From Streptomyces flaveolus (GTDB lineage: Bacteria > Actinomycetota > Actinomycetes > Streptomycetales > Streptomycetaceae), in contig NZ_JNWV01000004.1 of assembly GCF_000716535.1 (NCBI RefSeq), positions 345,793 to 409,792 of the forward strand: 64,000 nucleotides of DNA. The letters are read 5' to 3'. Position numbers and translations under genes: made by a program. The notes beneath the pieces were generated by a model that saw only the letters and a program-made list of their open reading frames with translations, did not search any database and was not told the DNA's origin. This document shows, piece by piece, positions 34,863 to 43,856 of the stretch. The stretch's first letter is position 1; every line of letters begins with the position of its first letter.

Positions 34863-36146
34863 ATGGCCATGGACGCCATCTCCGTCATCCGCACCAAGCG
34901 GGACCGCGGTGAGCTGACCGACGAGCAGATCGACTGGGTCATCGACGCGTACACCCGGGGCGAGGTCGCCGACGAGCAGATGTCCGCGCTCGCCATGGCG
35001 ATCCTGCTGAACGGCATGAACCGCCGCGAGATCGCCCGCTGGACCGCTGCCATGATCGCCTCCGGCGAGCGCATGGACTTCTCCTCGCTGTCCCGCCCGA
35101 CGGCCGACAAGCACTCCACGGGCGGCGTCGGCGACAAGATCACCCTCCCGCTGGCCCCGCTCGTCGCGGCCTGCGGCGCGGCCGTCCCGCAGCTCTCCGG
35201 CCGGGGCCTCGGCCACACCGGCGGCACCCTGGACAAGCTGGAGTCGATCCCCGGCTGGCGCGCGCTGCTCTCCAACGAGGAGATGCTGAACGTCCTGGAC
35301 ACCACGGGCGCGGTGATCTGCGCGGCGGGCGACGGCCTGGCCCCCGCCGACAAGAAGCTCTACGCCCTGCGCGACGTCACCGGCACGGTCGAGGCGATCC
35401 CCCTGATCGCCTCCTCGATCATGTCGAAGAAGATCGCCGAGGGCACCGGCTCCCTGGTCCTGGACGTGAAGGTGGGCACGGGCGCCTTCATGAAGACGAT
35501 CGAGGACGCCCGCGAGCTGGCCTCCACGATGGTCGGCCTCGGCACCGACCACGGCGTGAAGACGGTCGCGCTCCTGACCGACATGTCCACTCCGCTCGGC
35601 CTCACGGCGGGCAACGCCCTGGAGGTCCGCGAGTCGGTGGAGGTCCTGGCGGGCGGCGGCCCGGCGGACGTGGTGGAACTGACCCTGGCGCTGGCCCGGG
35701 AGATGCTGGACGCGGCGGGCATCAAGGACGCCGACCCGGCGAAGGCCCTGGCCGACGGCTCGGCGATGGACGTCTGGCGCCGCATGATCGCGGCCCAGGG
35801 CGGCGACCCGGACGCCCCGCTGCCCACCGCGAAGGAGCGGCACGTCGTGAAGGCCCCGTCCTCCGGCGTCCTGACCCGCCTCGACGCGTACGACATCGGG
35901 GTCGGCGCCTGGCGGCTCGGCGCCGGCCGGGCCCGCAAGGAGGACCCGGTGCAGGCGGGCGCGGGCATCGAGCTGCACGCCAAGCCGGGCGACACGGTGA
36001 CCGAGGGCCAGCCCCTGCTGACCCTGCACACCGACACCCCCGAGCGCTTCGAGTACGCGCTCCAGGCGGTGGCGGGCTCCTACGACATCGCGGCCCCGGG
36101 CACGGCCTTCCAGGCCACGCCGGTGGTGCGGGAACGTATCGCCTGA
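34863..36146 (+). CDS. deoA: Thymidine phosphorylase
   Basis: 427 residues with the pyrimidine-nucleoside phosphorylase layout: an N-terminal helical domain (ISVIRTKRDRGELTDEQIDWVIDAYTRG), the phosphate-binding KHSTGGVGDKITL, GRGLGHTGGTLDKLESIPG, SIMSKKIAEGTGSLVLDVKVGTGAFM, and a C-terminal barrel-hammerhead domain. It splits thymidine/deoxyuridine to base plus deoxyribose-1-phosphate, feeding the mutase and DeoC. AAGGA precedes ATG 34863 by about 14 bases, so ATG 34869 is also possible. Confidence 0.95.
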   Translation: MAMDAISVIRTKRDRGELTDEQIDWVIDAYTRGEVADEQMSALAMAILLNGMNRREIARWTAAMIASGERMDFSSLSRPTADKHSTGGVGDKITLPLAPLVAACGAAVPQLSGRGLGHTGGTLDKLESIPGWRALLSNEEMLNVLDTTGAVICAAGDGLAPADKKLYALRDVTGTVEAIPLIASSIMSKKIAEGTGSLVLDVKVGTGAFMKTIEDARELASTMVGLGTDHGVKTVALLTDMSTPLGLTAGNALEVRESVEVLAGGGPADVVELTLALAREMLDAAGIKDADPAKALADGSAMDVWRRMIAAQGGDPDAPLPTAKERHVVKAPSSGVLTRLDAYDIGVGAWRLGAGRARKEDPVQAGAGIELHAKPGDTVTEGQPLLTLHTDTPERFEYALQAVAGSYDIAAPGTAFQATPVVRERIA

Positions 36147-36193
36147 CCTGCGCCAAGCGGCCGTAGGCAGTTGATGTCCCGCCCCTTTCGGGT

Positions 36194-36227
36194 GAACGGG
36201 ACCGGTGGACCTCCGCCGGTCCCGTTC
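36194..36227 (+). terminator. Hairpin terminator after deoA
   Basis: GAACGGGACCGG / CCGGTCCCGTTC, a 12-bp perfect stem with a 10-base loop, 48 bases past the stop. This is the likely end of the nucleoside operon. Confidence 0.75.
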
Positions 36228-36266
36228 GGCATGCTGGGATCGGTGACGCACCGATAGGAGACCGCC

Positions 36267-36851
36267 ATGAGCGCACTCACCGTCAGCCAGGACTCCGACC
36301 AGAACTGGGACGACCTCGTCCGGTACTGGGAGGAGATGGAATGGCCCGAGGGCAGCAAGGTGGAGATCATCGAGGGGATCATCACCGTGTCACCTGCTCC
36401 CGCGTTCCGCCACAATGTGATCGCGGCCCGCATCCAGCGTCGCCTCTACTCAGTGATCCCCGAGGACTGGGAAATCTTCCAGACACTGGCCATCGCCGTG
36501 CCGTCCCGACTGGGCATGCTCATCCCGGACCTGGTGGTGGCTCCGGTGCCGGAACATACGGAGTCGGACTCCCACATCCCCGCCGCCCTCGCCGAACTCG
36601 TCGTCGAGGTCACCTCCAGGTCCAACGCCGGCCACGACCGCGTCGGCAAGCCCGCCGCCTACGCCACCGCCGGTATCCCGCTGTACCTCCTGGTCGACCG
36701 CTGGGCCCCCGGAGGCCCCACCGCGACGCTCTACGGCGAACCGAAAGGCGACGTCTACCGGGTCCTCAAGGCGGTCAAGTTCGGCGACCTCATCGAGTTG
36801 CCGGAGCCGTTCGGCCTCACCATCGACACGAGCGAGTTCCCGGTCGACTGA
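36267..36851 (+). CDS. Uma2/DUF820-family putative endonuclease
   Basis: 194 residues of the PD-(D/E)XK-like Uma2 family, abundant in Streptomyces and cyanobacteria. Visible landmarks are KVEIIEGIITVSPAPAFRHNVIAARI, PDLVVAP (Asp of the nuclease core), LVVEVTSRSNAGHDRVGKPAAYATAGIPLYLLVD (Glu...Lys). The physiological role of the family is unclear. ATAGGAG precedes ATG 36267. Confidence 0.9.
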   Translation: MSALTVSQDSDQNWDDLVRYWEEMEWPEGSKVEIIEGIITVSPAPAFRHNVIAARIQRRLYSVIPEDWEIFQTLAIAVPSRLGMLIPDLVVAPVPEHTESDSHIPAALAELVVEVTSRSNAGHDRVGKPAAYATAGIPLYLLVDRWAPGGPTATLYGEPKGDVYRVLKAVKFGDLIELPEPFGLTIDTSEFPVD

Positions 36852-36858
36852 TCCGGCG

Positions 36859-37779
36859 TCACCCCAACACCGCCGCCACCCCCACCAGCACCGGCACGGA
36901 CACCACCGTCGACAGCAGGATCGACTCGCGGGCCAGGGATTCGGCCACCCGGTAGCGGCCGGCGTAGGTGAAGAGGTTCTGGGCGCCCGGGAGGGCCGCG
37001 GTCACCACCACGTCCAGCAGAGGGGCGCCGTGCAGGCCGAAGACGCCCCGCGCCAGCACCCACGCCACCAGCGGCTGGCCCAGTGACTTCAGCGCGACGG
37101 ACAGCAGGACCAGGTGGCTGTCCCGTCCCCGGCCGGGCGCCGGGCTGCCGTGCAGGGACATGCCGAAGACCAGCAGGGCCGCCGGGACGGACATGTCGCC
37201 GAGCAGGGTCAGGGGGTTCAGCAGCGGACCGGGCAGGTGCCAGCCCGCCGCCGACACCACCACCCCCGACAGCGAGCCCACCGCGACCGGATTGCGCAGC
37301 GGGGTCAGCAGACGCCGCCATACCGTGCCCTTCTCGCCGCCGCCCGACAGGTCCAGGACCGTGAGCGCGACCGGGGTGACCAGGACGACCTGGAACAGCA
37401 GCACCGGCGCCACCAGCGACGCGTCGCCCAGCACGTACGCGGCGATCGGAATGCCGAGGTTGCCCGAGTTGACGTAACCGGAGCACAGCGCGCCGATCGT
37501 GGTGCGGCCCACGCCCCAGCGGCGTACCGCACCGACCGCGACGAAGACCCCCGCGACCACGGCCGTGCTGAGCGCCGTCACCAGCAGACGGCCGGAGAAC
37601 AGGACCGACAGGTCGGCCCGCGCGAGGGTCGTGAAGAGGAGCGCCGGACCGGCCACCGTGAAGGCCAGCCGGGTCAGCACCTCGCCGCCCTGCCCGCCGA
37701 GCGTCCCGCGCCGCCCGAGCACGTAGCCCACCCCGATGACGACCGCGATCACCGCGAACCCGCTCAGCACCCCCGCCAC
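36859..37779 (-). CDS. AEC-family (auxin efflux carrier) transporter
   Basis: 306 residues with about ten membrane segments in two inverted halves. Typical features are GYVNSGNLGIPIAAYVLGDASLVAPVLLFQV in the first half and DMSVPAALLVFGMSL and TAALPGAQNLFTYAGRY in the second. AEC carriers move organic acids, such as malate or auxin-like compounds. The substrate is unknown. GTG 37779 with AGGG eight bases upstream is preferred; the frame extends to 37809. It ends seven bases from the convergent Uma2 gene. Confidence 0.88.
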   Translation of the reverse strand: MAGVLSGFAVIAVVIGVGYVLGRRGTLGGQGGEVLTRLAFTVAGPALLFTTLARADLSVLFSGRLLVTALSTAVVAGVFVAVGAVRRWGVGRTTIGALCSGYVNSGNLGIPIAAYVLGDASLVAPVLLFQVVLVTPVALTVLDLSGGGEKGTVWRRLLTPLRNPVAVGSLSGVVVSAAGWHLPGPLLNPLTLLGDMSVPAALLVFGMSLHGSPAPGRGRDSHLVLLSVALKSLGQPLVAWVLARGVFGLHGAPLLDVVVTAALPGAQNLFTYAGRYRVAESLARESILLSTVVSVPVLVGVAAVLG

Positions 37780-37860
37780 AGGGCCAACCCTGCGAGGAAG
37801 AGGGGGCACGGGTCAATGTGATCTCCGCCGGCCGGGACACAGCGTGAGCCCGCGCCCCCG

Positions 37861-38247
37861 ATGAGTTCCGCCCGGCCCGGCGGTCTACCGCACGTGGATG
37901 CCGAGACTCCCGCCGTGCTGGTGCTGCCCGGGCCCGTCCGTCGGGACGACGTGCCGGGGCTGTGTGCCGATGTGCGGGCGCTGCTGGAGGCCGGCGGGAC
38001 CGGGGTGGTCGTGTGCGACGTGGGCGGGCTCGGGCCGCCGGGGCTGGCGGTCGTCGACCTGCTGGCCCGGCTGGAGCTGACCGCCCGCCGGGCCGGCGGG
38101 CGGATACGGCTGCGGGACCCCGACCCCGCGCTACGCGCCCTTCTCGGCCTCGTCGGACTCCGCTTCCAGGTGGAGGGGCAGGCCGAAGAGCGGGAACCAG
38201 CGCTGGGTGTCGAGGAAGCAGTGGAATCCGGTGATCCGGCCGTCTGA
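37861..38247 (+). CDS. STAS-domain protein (anti-sigma-antagonist-like)
   Basis: 128 residues. The STAS fold is visible in AVLVLPGPVRRDDVPGLCADVRALL, GVVVCDVGGLGPPGLAVVDLLARLELTARRAGGRIRL and ALRALLGLVGLRFQVEG. The residue usually phosphorylated (Ser/Thr after the central Asp) is replaced by GPPG here, so classic anti-anti-sigma switching is doubtful. The last 117 bases overlap the 3' end of the ECF gene on the other strand. Confidence 0.72.
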   Translation: MSSARPGGLPHVDAETPAVLVLPGPVRRDDVPGLCADVRALLEAGGTGVVVCDVGGLGPPGLAVVDLLARLELTARRAGGRIRLRDPDPALRALLGLVGLRFQVEGQAEEREPALGVEEAVESGDPAV

Positions 38248-39144
38248 GATCTCCAGCACCTGCACCGCCCACGGGCTGAACCCGCCGTTCTCCGGGTCCG
38301 GCTTGTAGTGCGCGAAGCCCGGCAGGCCGTTGGCCTGGACCGGCAGGAGCCGGGAACCGGCGCAGGAGGCGCCCAGGGTGGTCATGAAACCGGTGATGTC
38401 CGCGGTGCCGCGCAGCCACAGGTCGAACGGCGGCATCGTCATGATGGCGTCCTCGTGCAGCAGCGCCGTCAGCGCCGTCATGTCATAGCCCTCGAACGCC
38501 TTGACGTACCGCTCCAGCAGCTTCTGCTGCTCCTCGTCCAGCGGATCGGACACCGCCCCCTCGGCACCCGCCTGCCCGCGCTCCGCGAGCGTGGCCCGGG
38601 CCCGCTGCAAGGCGCTGTTCACCGAGGCGACCGTGGTGTCCAGCAGCTCGGCCACCTCGCTCGCCCGCCAGGCCAGCACCTCGCGCAGGATCAGCACCGC
38701 CCGCTGCTTGGGCGGCAACTGCTGCAGGGCCGCCATGAAGGCGAGCCGGATCGACTCCTTGGCGACCGCCGCCTCCGCCGGGTCCTCCACGGTCGGCAGC
38801 ACACGCGCGTCAGGCATCGGCTCCAGCCAGGTGTTGTCCGGGCGCGGGGAGAGCGCCGCCTGCGCGAGCGGGGTCGCCTCCGACAGGTCCATCGGCCGGG
38901 CCCGCTTGCTGCCCGCCGCCAGCATGTCCAGGCACACGTTCGTCGCGATCCGGTACAGCCACGAGCGCAGGCTGGAACGGCCCTCGAACTTGTCGTAGCT
39001 CCGCCAGGCCCGCACCAGGGTGTCCTGCACCGCGTCCTCGGCCTCGAAGGAGGAACCGAGCATCCGGTAGCAGTACCCGGTCAGCTCGGTCCGGTGCTTC
39101 TCCAGTGCGACGTCCAGATCCACCGTCGCCGTGCTGTTGCCCAT
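38131..39144 (-). CDS. ECF sigma factor with C-terminal SnoaL-like domain
   Basis: 337 residues. Sigma region 2 is ELTGYCYRMLGSSFEAEDAVQDTLVRAWRSYDKFEGRSSLRSWLYRIATNVCLD; region 4 is LQQLPPKQRAVLILREVLAWRASEVAELLDTTVASVNSALQRAR. After residue ~200 comes a SnoaL/NTF2-like domain (ERYVKAFEGYDMTALTALLHEDAIMTMPPFDLWLRG ... GFHCFLDTQRWFPLFGLP). This layout matches the SigX5-type ECF families, in which the C-terminal domain regulates the sigma core and no separate anti-sigma is needed. It follows the MFS gene after a terminator, so it has its own promoter. Confidence 0.92.
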   Translation of the reverse strand: MGNSTATVDLDVALEKHRTELTGYCYRMLGSSFEAEDAVQDTLVRAWRSYDKFEGRSSLRSWLYRIATNVCLDMLAAGSKRARPMDLSEATPLAQAALSPRPDNTWLEPMPDARVLPTVEDPAEAAVAKESIRLAFMAALQQLPPKQRAVLILREVLAWRASEVAELLDTTVASVNSALQRARATLAERGQAGAEGAVSDPLDEEQQKLLERYVKAFEGYDMTALTALLHEDAIMTMPPFDLWLRGTADITGFMTTLGASCAGSRLLPVQANGLPGFAHYKPDPENGGFSPWAVQVLEISDGRITGFHCFLDTQRWFPLFGLPLHLEAESDEAEKGA

Positions 39145-39245
39145 CGTCCACCCACCCCTGTGGCCGTCCCTGTAGCGCGCCTTCGCGCCCCAGCACTTGG
39201 GAAGCTACCGCAGCCCACTGACAATGGCCCCCGGAGTGGGAAAAG

Positions 39246-39280
39246 GCCCAGCTCAAAGTGGTTGCTCAAGGGAGCTGGGC
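39246..39280 (-). terminator. Intrinsic terminator of the MFS gene
   Basis: GCCCAGCTC / GAGCTGGGC, a 9-bp stem with a 17-base loop. On the minus strand it is followed by CTTTT, a real T-run. It lies 14 bases past the MFS stop and 102 bases before the sigma gene. Confidence 0.8.
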
Positions 39281-39293
39281 GGCGTGCGCCGCC

Positions 39294-40577
39294 TCAGTGC
39301 GCGCCCACCGGCTCCCGTCGGGCCGTCGCCCGGGCCGCCCGCGAGCCGAGGACGGTGATCGAGACGACGCCGAGGACCGCGAGGAGGCCGACGCCGACCG
39401 TGCCCGTCCAGCCGTTCGCGTGGAAGGCCAGCGCACCGACCGTGCTGCCGACGCTGGAGCCGATGTAGTACGCGGACTGGTACAGCGCCGACGCCTGCGC
39501 CCGGCCCCGCGTGGCCGTCTTGCTGACCGCCGAGGAGGCCACCGCGTGCCCGGCGAAGAAGCCGGCCGTGATCAGCACCAGGCCCGCCAGGACCAGCAGC
39601 AGGGAGGCGGTCAGGGACAGCAGCAGCCCCGCCGCCGTCGTACCGCCCGCCAGGTACAGCGCGCCCCGGCGGCCGAACCGGCCCACCAGCCGGCCCGCGG
39701 CCGACGCGGAAACCGTGCCCACGAGGTAGACCAGGAAGATCGAACCCACGATGCCCTGCGGCAGCCCGAACGGCGCCGCCGTCAGCCGGTAGCCGATCAC
39801 CGTGTACACACCGCCGAACACCGTCATGAACAGCGCGCCGATCGCGTACAGGCGGCGCAGCAGCGGGTCGGAGAGGTGGCCGCGGACGGTGCCGAGCAGG
39901 ATCCGCGGGCGCAGCGAACCTGCCGCGAAGTGCTTCGGGGCCGGCAGCAGCAGCCGGAACGCCACCGCGCACGCGACCGCGAGTGCGCCGATCACCCCGA
40001 CCGACACCCGCCAGCCCCACTCCTGCGCGACCCAGCCGGTGATCACCCGGCCGCTCATGCCGCCCACGCTGTTGCCCGCGACGAACAGCCCGATCGCCGT
40101 GACCAGCGCCTTCGGCTGCACCTCCTCCGCCAGGTACGCCTGCGCCGAGGCCGGCAGCCCGGCCAGCGCCGCGCCCTGCACCGCGCGCAGCACCACCAGC
40201 GCGCCGAGCGACGGCGCGAAGGGCACCAGCATGCCGACCGTGACGGCGACGGCCAGCGAGGCGGTCATCACCGTACGGCGCCCGAACCGCTCCGACAGCG
40301 CGCTCATCGGCAGGACGAACAGCGCCAGCCCGCCGGTCGCGGCGGCCACGGTCCAGCTCGCCTCGCTCGCGGCGACCCCGAACTCCCCGGAGATCAGCGG
40401 CAGCAGGGCCTGGGTGGAGTAGAGGAGGGCGAAGGTCGCGACTCCGGCGAGGAACAGGGCGAGGCTCATCCGGCGGTAGCCGGGGCCGCCCGGGGTCAGC
40501 CGGGAGTCGGAGTCGGAGGTACGGACGGGCGGAACGGCGCCCACGCTGGTGGACGCCCCGGTACTGGCGGGAGACAT
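39294..40577 (-). CDS. MFS transporter (arabinose-efflux-like)
   Basis: 427 residues, twelve predicted membrane segments. Landmarks are FALLYSTQALLPLISGEFGV in segment 1, the loop motif SERFGRRTVMTAS between segments 2 and 3, VQGAALAGLPASAQAYLAEE, and AGRLVGRFGRRGALYLAGG in the second half. It probably exports a small molecule by proton antiport. ATG 40577 is used because the region upstream to 40649 overlaps the divergent LysR promoter. The divergent LysR gene 63 bases away is the likely regulator. Confidence 0.9.
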   Translation of the reverse strand: MSPASTGASTSVGAVPPVRTSDSDSRLTPGGPGYRRMSLALFLAGVATFALLYSTQALLPLISGEFGVAASEASWTVAAATGGLALFVLPMSALSERFGRRTVMTASLAVAVTVGMLVPFAPSLGALVVLRAVQGAALAGLPASAQAYLAEEVQPKALVTAIGLFVAGNSVGGMSGRVITGWVAQEWGWRVSVGVIGALAVACAVAFRLLLPAPKHFAAGSLRPRILLGTVRGHLSDPLLRRLYAIGALFMTVFGGVYTVIGYRLTAAPFGLPQGIVGSIFLVYLVGTVSASAAGRLVGRFGRRGALYLAGGTTAAGLLLSLTASLLLVLAGLVLITAGFFAGHAVASSAVSKTATRGRAQASALYQSAYYIGSSVGSTVGALAFHANGWTGTVGVGLLAVLGVVSITVLGSRAARATARREPVGAH

Positions 40578-40640
40578 GCCTCGACCGTAGATACGGCCCA
40601 ACTCATGCGTCCAATGCATGGAAAAGCCATAATCGTTCCC

Positions 40641-41594
40641 ATGGTGCATCAGCAGAGCTCACAGGCGCGACTGTCACCGTCCAGTGACACAGAAGACATG
40701 GCGCTGTTGCTCGCGCCCCGCCTCGCGTACTTCGCCGGCGTGGCCCGCACCGAGCACGTCACCCGGGCCGCGCGGGAGCTGAACGTCCCCCAGTCCACCC
40801 TGTCCCGGGCGATGGTCCGCCTGGAGCAGGACCTGGGCGTCGACCTCTTCGCCCGTCACGGCCGCACGGTCTCCCTGACCCCCGCAGGCCGCACCTTCCT
40901 CGCCTCCGTCGAGCGGGCCCTCGCCGAGATCGAGCGCGCCGCCGAGGAGGTCCGCGCGGACGCCGACCCGGCCACCGGCAAGGTCGCCTTCGGCTTCCTG
41001 CACACCATGGGTGCCGAGACCGTACCCGGCCTGCTGCACGCCTTCCGCGCCGACCACCCGCGCGTCCGCTTCAGCCTCGTCCAGAACTACGGCGAGGCCA
41101 TGCTGGAGGGGCTCCGCGCCGGCGAACTCGACCTCTGCCTCACCTCACCCGTCCCCGACGCCCCCGACCTGGTCGCCCGCCGCCTGGACGAGCAGAAACT
41201 CCGCCTGGTCGTCCCCGCGGACCACCGCCTGGTCGCCCGCCGCCGCATCCGCCTGGCAGAGGCGGCCGAGGAAACCTTCGTCACCCTGGAACCGGGTTAC
41301 GGCCTCCGCCGCATCACGGACGACCTCTGCCGCGAGGCCGGCTTCAAGCCCCGCGTCGCCTTCGAGGGCGAGGAGGCGGAGACGCTGCGGGGCCTGGTCG
41401 CGGCGGGCCTGGGTGTCGCCCTCCTGCCCCCGCCGACGGTCCCGCGCCCGGGCGTGGTCGAACTGACGGTCACGGCCCCGAAGGCGGCCCGCGAAATCGG
41501 CGTGGCCTGGCTGGCCGACCGCCCGGACACCCCACCGGTGGCTGCCTTCAAGAAGTTCCTGCTGTCACGGAGGGGCAACCTGCTGCCCACCTGA
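40641..41594 (+). CDS. LysR-family transcriptional regulator
   Basis: 317 residues. The helix-turn-helix (LAYFAGVARTEHVTRAARELNVPQSTLSRAMVRLEQDLGVDLFARHGRTVSLTPAGRTFL) lies near residues 29-90. The effector domain follows: GKVAFGFLHTMGAETVPGLLHAFRADHP, ELDLCLTSPVPDAPDLVARRL. It is divergent from the MFS gene, with start codons 63 bases apart, a classic LysR-target arrangement. The effector is unknown. ATG 40641 gives the longest form; ATG 40698 would start just before the DNA-binding domain. Confidence 0.92.
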   Translation: MVHQQSSQARLSPSSDTEDMALLLAPRLAYFAGVARTEHVTRAARELNVPQSTLSRAMVRLEQDLGVDLFARHGRTVSLTPAGRTFLASVERALAEIERAAEEVRADADPATGKVAFGFLHTMGAETVPGLLHAFRADHPRVRFSLVQNYGEAMLEGLRAGELDLCLTSPVPDAPDLVARRLDEQKLRLVVPADHRLVARRRIRLAEAAEETFVTLEPGYGLRRITDDLCREAGFKPRVAFEGEEAETLRGLVAAGLGVALLPPPTVPRPGVVELTVTAPKAAREIGVAWLADRPDTPPVAAFKKFLLSRRGNLLPT

Positions 41595-41608
41595 GGGCCG
41601 CCGGCCCA

Positions 41609-41641
41609 GGGGTTCGGGCTGTTCCGGAGACAGCCGACCCC
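41609..41641. terminator. Imperfect hairpin between convergent genes
   Basis: The core stem GGCTGT / ACAGCC extends outward with mismatches to GGGG / CCCC. It lies in the 53-base gap between the LysR stop and the convergent hydrolase stop. Confidence 0.4.
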
Positions 41642-41647
41642 CGGCCC

Positions 41648-42409
41648 CTACCGCTTCAACGACTTGCCGAACCCCGCGGCCAACGGCATCCGAAGCCCGA
41701 TCGGCGGCGGCGCGGCCAACGCGTCCTCCACAGGGCGGGACACCGAGTGCCCGAACAACGCGCCCATCACGAAGTCCACCGCCAGACAGAGCACTTCGTT
41801 CCGATGCCCGTGCAACCCGTGCCCGTCGGAGTGCACTTCGAACCGGCACACCTCCCGGTTCGCCTTCTTCGCCCGCGCCGCGAACCGGAACGACAGCTCG
41901 GGATCGGTCCGTTCGTCGTTCGTGCCGTGGGCGATCAGCACCCGCCGCCCGACCAGCTGCTTCACCGGCTCGGCCGGCGCGGCGACGTCCTCCTCCGGCA
42001 GCCAGGGGGCGAGCGCCACCACGGAGTTGACCGCCTCGTGCCCGCCGGCCCGGAGCGCAGCGCGTCCGCCCATGTCCACGCCGACCAGGCACACGGGAAC
42101 GTCCCCGTACCGTCGTACGACCTCGTCGGCGGCCCACTCGGCGTCCGCCGCCAGATGGGCCTCGCTGCCGTTCCAGCCCCGGTAGCGGTACTGCACGGCA
42201 TGGACGGCCAGTCCCTCGCTCCGGCCCGCGCGGGCGAGCGCGCGGCCCAGGGAGCGGACGAGGGTCATCGCCCGGACAGGGGACGGCCGGCGGACGGAGA
42301 CCTCCTCCCCGCCCGGGAGCAGCAGCACCGCTCCGCTCACCGACGTCGGCTCCGCGCCGACTGCCTTCCCCAGCCCGGCCGTTCGGACCGGCGTCGCTTG
42401 CTGTCCCAT
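41648..42409 (-). CDS. Alpha/beta-hydrolase fold protein with Asp at the nucleophile elbow
   Basis: 253 residues of the dienelactone-hydrolase-like fold. SGAVLLLPGGEEVS forms the oxyanion region. The elbow reads VCLVGVDMGGRAALRAG, so the usual Ser of G-x-S-x-G is Asp. RVLIAHGTNDERTDPELSFRFA supplies the acid residue and FEVHSDGHGLHGHR the His. An Asp nucleophile occurs in haloalkane dehalogenases and epoxide hydrolases, but the remainder does not look like those. The activity is therefore open. Confidence 0.78.
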   Translation of the reverse strand: MGQQATPVRTAGLGKAVGAEPTSVSGAVLLLPGGEEVSVRRPSPVRAMTLVRSLGRALARAGRSEGLAVHAVQYRYRGWNGSEAHLAADAEWAADEVVRRYGDVPVCLVGVDMGGRAALRAGGHEAVNSVVALAPWLPEEDVAAPAEPVKQLVGRRVLIAHGTNDERTDPELSFRFAARAKKANREVCRFEVHSDGHGLHGHRNEVLCLAVDFVMGALFGHSVSRPVEDALAAPPPIGLRMPLAAGFGKSLKR

Positions 42410-42513
42410 GGCAGAACAGTGTCAGAAGGGGCGGTGTACTAAACCCGTGCGCCCGGTCACCGTTGCGTATCGACGGAAAAGCGCCGGGAAACCGCTGTCA
42501 CGCACCGGGCGCT

Positions 42514-42525
42514 CTACGCGCGTAG
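42514..42525. promoter_or_regulatory. Nucleoside-regulon operator, add
   Basis: Perfect palindrome CTACGCGCGTAG. Its right half runs into the ribosome-binding site (TAGGAG) 16 bases before the add start codon, so a bound repressor would sit at or just after the transcription start. Confidence 0.8.
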
Positions 42526-42541
42526 GAGTTAGAGTGCGGAA

Positions 42542-43705
42542 ATGACGAGCCAGACCGCACCGACCGGGAACGCCCCCACGGCGGACCAGGTCCGCCGGGC
42601 GCCCAAGGTACTGCTGCACGATCATCTCGACGGCGGGCTCCGCCCGGGCACCGTCGTCGACCTCGCCCGGGAGACCGGGTACGCCGACCTTCCCGAGACC
42701 GACCCGGACAAGCTGGGCATCTGGTTCCAGGAGGCCGCCGACTCCGGCTCGCTGGAACGGTATCTGGAGACCTTCCGGCACACCGTCGGCGTGCTCCAGA
42801 CCAAGGAGGCACTGGTCCGGGTCGCCCGGGAGTGCGCCGAGGACCTCGCCGAGGACGGGGTCGTCTACGCCGAGGTGCGCTACGCGCCCGAGCAGCACCT
42901 CGACGGGGGGCTGTCCCTGGAGGAGGTCGTCGAAGCCGTCAACGAGGGGTTCCGGCAGGGGGAGCGGCTCGCCCGCGAGAACGGCCACCGCATCCGGGTC
43001 GGCGCCCTGCTGACCGCCATGCGGCACGCCGCCCGCTCCCTGGAGATCGCCGAACTCGCCAACCGCTACCGGGACTCGGGCGTGGTCGGCTTCGACATCG
43101 CCGGTGCCGAGGCCGGCTACCCGCCCACCCGGCACCTGGACGCCTTCGAATACCTCAAGCGCGAGAACAACCACTTCACCATCCACGCGGGTGAGGCCTT
43201 CGGGCTGCCGTCCATCTGGCAGGCGCTCCAGTGGTGCGGTGCCGACCGGCTCGGGCACGGCGTGCGGATCATCGACGACATCGAGGTCCGCGACGACGGC
43301 TCGGTGAAGCTGGGCCGGCTCGCCTCCTACGTGCGGGACAAGCGGATCCCGTTGGAGCTGTGCCCCAGCTCCAACCTCCAGACCGGGGCCGCGCCCTCCT
43401 ACGCCGAGCACCCCATCGGGCTGCTGCGCCGGCTGCACTTCCGGGCCACCGTGAACACCGACAACCGGCTGATGTCGCACACCACGATGAGCCGGGAATT
43501 CGAGCACCTCGTCGAGGCGTTCGGTTACACGCTCGACGATCTCCAGTGGTTCTCCGTCAATGCGATGAAATCAGCGTTCATTCCTTTCGATGAACGACTC
43601 GCGATGATCAATGACGTCATCAAGCCTGGATACGCGGAGCTGAAATCCGAATGGCTGTTCCGGCAGACCGCGTCCACCAGCGGTTCTTCCGGCTCTGACG
43701 GGTAG
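42542..43705 (+). CDS. add: Adenosine deaminase
   Basis: 387 residues. Metal ligands and catalytic residues are visible: [10 protein letters not shown] (HxH), [14 protein letters not shown] (His and the catalytic Glu), RLGHGVRI (catalytic His region) and TVNTDNRLM, where the metal-binding Asp lies in a NTDN loop. It converts adenosine/deoxyadenosine to inosine/deoxyinosine and ammonia, supplying the purine nucleoside phosphorylase at 59.5 kb. ATG 42542 follows the operator and an AGGAG site. It is monocistronic. Confidence 0.95.
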   Translation: MTSQTAPTGNAPTADQVRRAPKVLLHDHLDGGLRPGTVVDLARETGYADLPETDPDKLGIWFQEAADSGSLERYLETFRHTVGVLQTKEALVRVARECAEDLAEDGVVYAEVRYAPEQHLDGGLSLEEVVEAVNEGFRQGERLARENGHRIRVGALLTAMRHAARSLEIAELANRYRDSGVVGFDIAGAEAGYPPTRHLDAFEYLKRENNHFTIHAGEAFGLPSIWQALQWCGADRLGHGVRIIDDIEVRDDGSVKLGRLASYVRDKRIPLELCPSSNLQTGAAPSYAEHPIGLLRRLHFRATVNTDNRLMSHTTMSREFEHLVEAFGYTLDDLQWFSVNAMKSAFIPFDERLAMINDVIKPGYAELKSEWLFRQTASTSGSSGSDG

Positions 43706-43856
43706 CGGCCGGGTTCTCGCCGGAACGGAATGCGGGCGCGCTTTCACAAGGCGTCCGCATTTCGGTGTTTGCGGCGGGTGGCCGCGGATGTTTACGGTCG
43801 TGGACCGCTCAGATCGTTCGTGATCTCCCGTCTCCGCATGCAAGGACGCATTCACC

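Noticed and set aside
39258..41594. A 778-codon plus-strand frame
   Set aside because: Its first ~460 codons are antisense to the MFS gene with His/Gln/Arg-rich noise. The genuine LysR gene starts at 40641.
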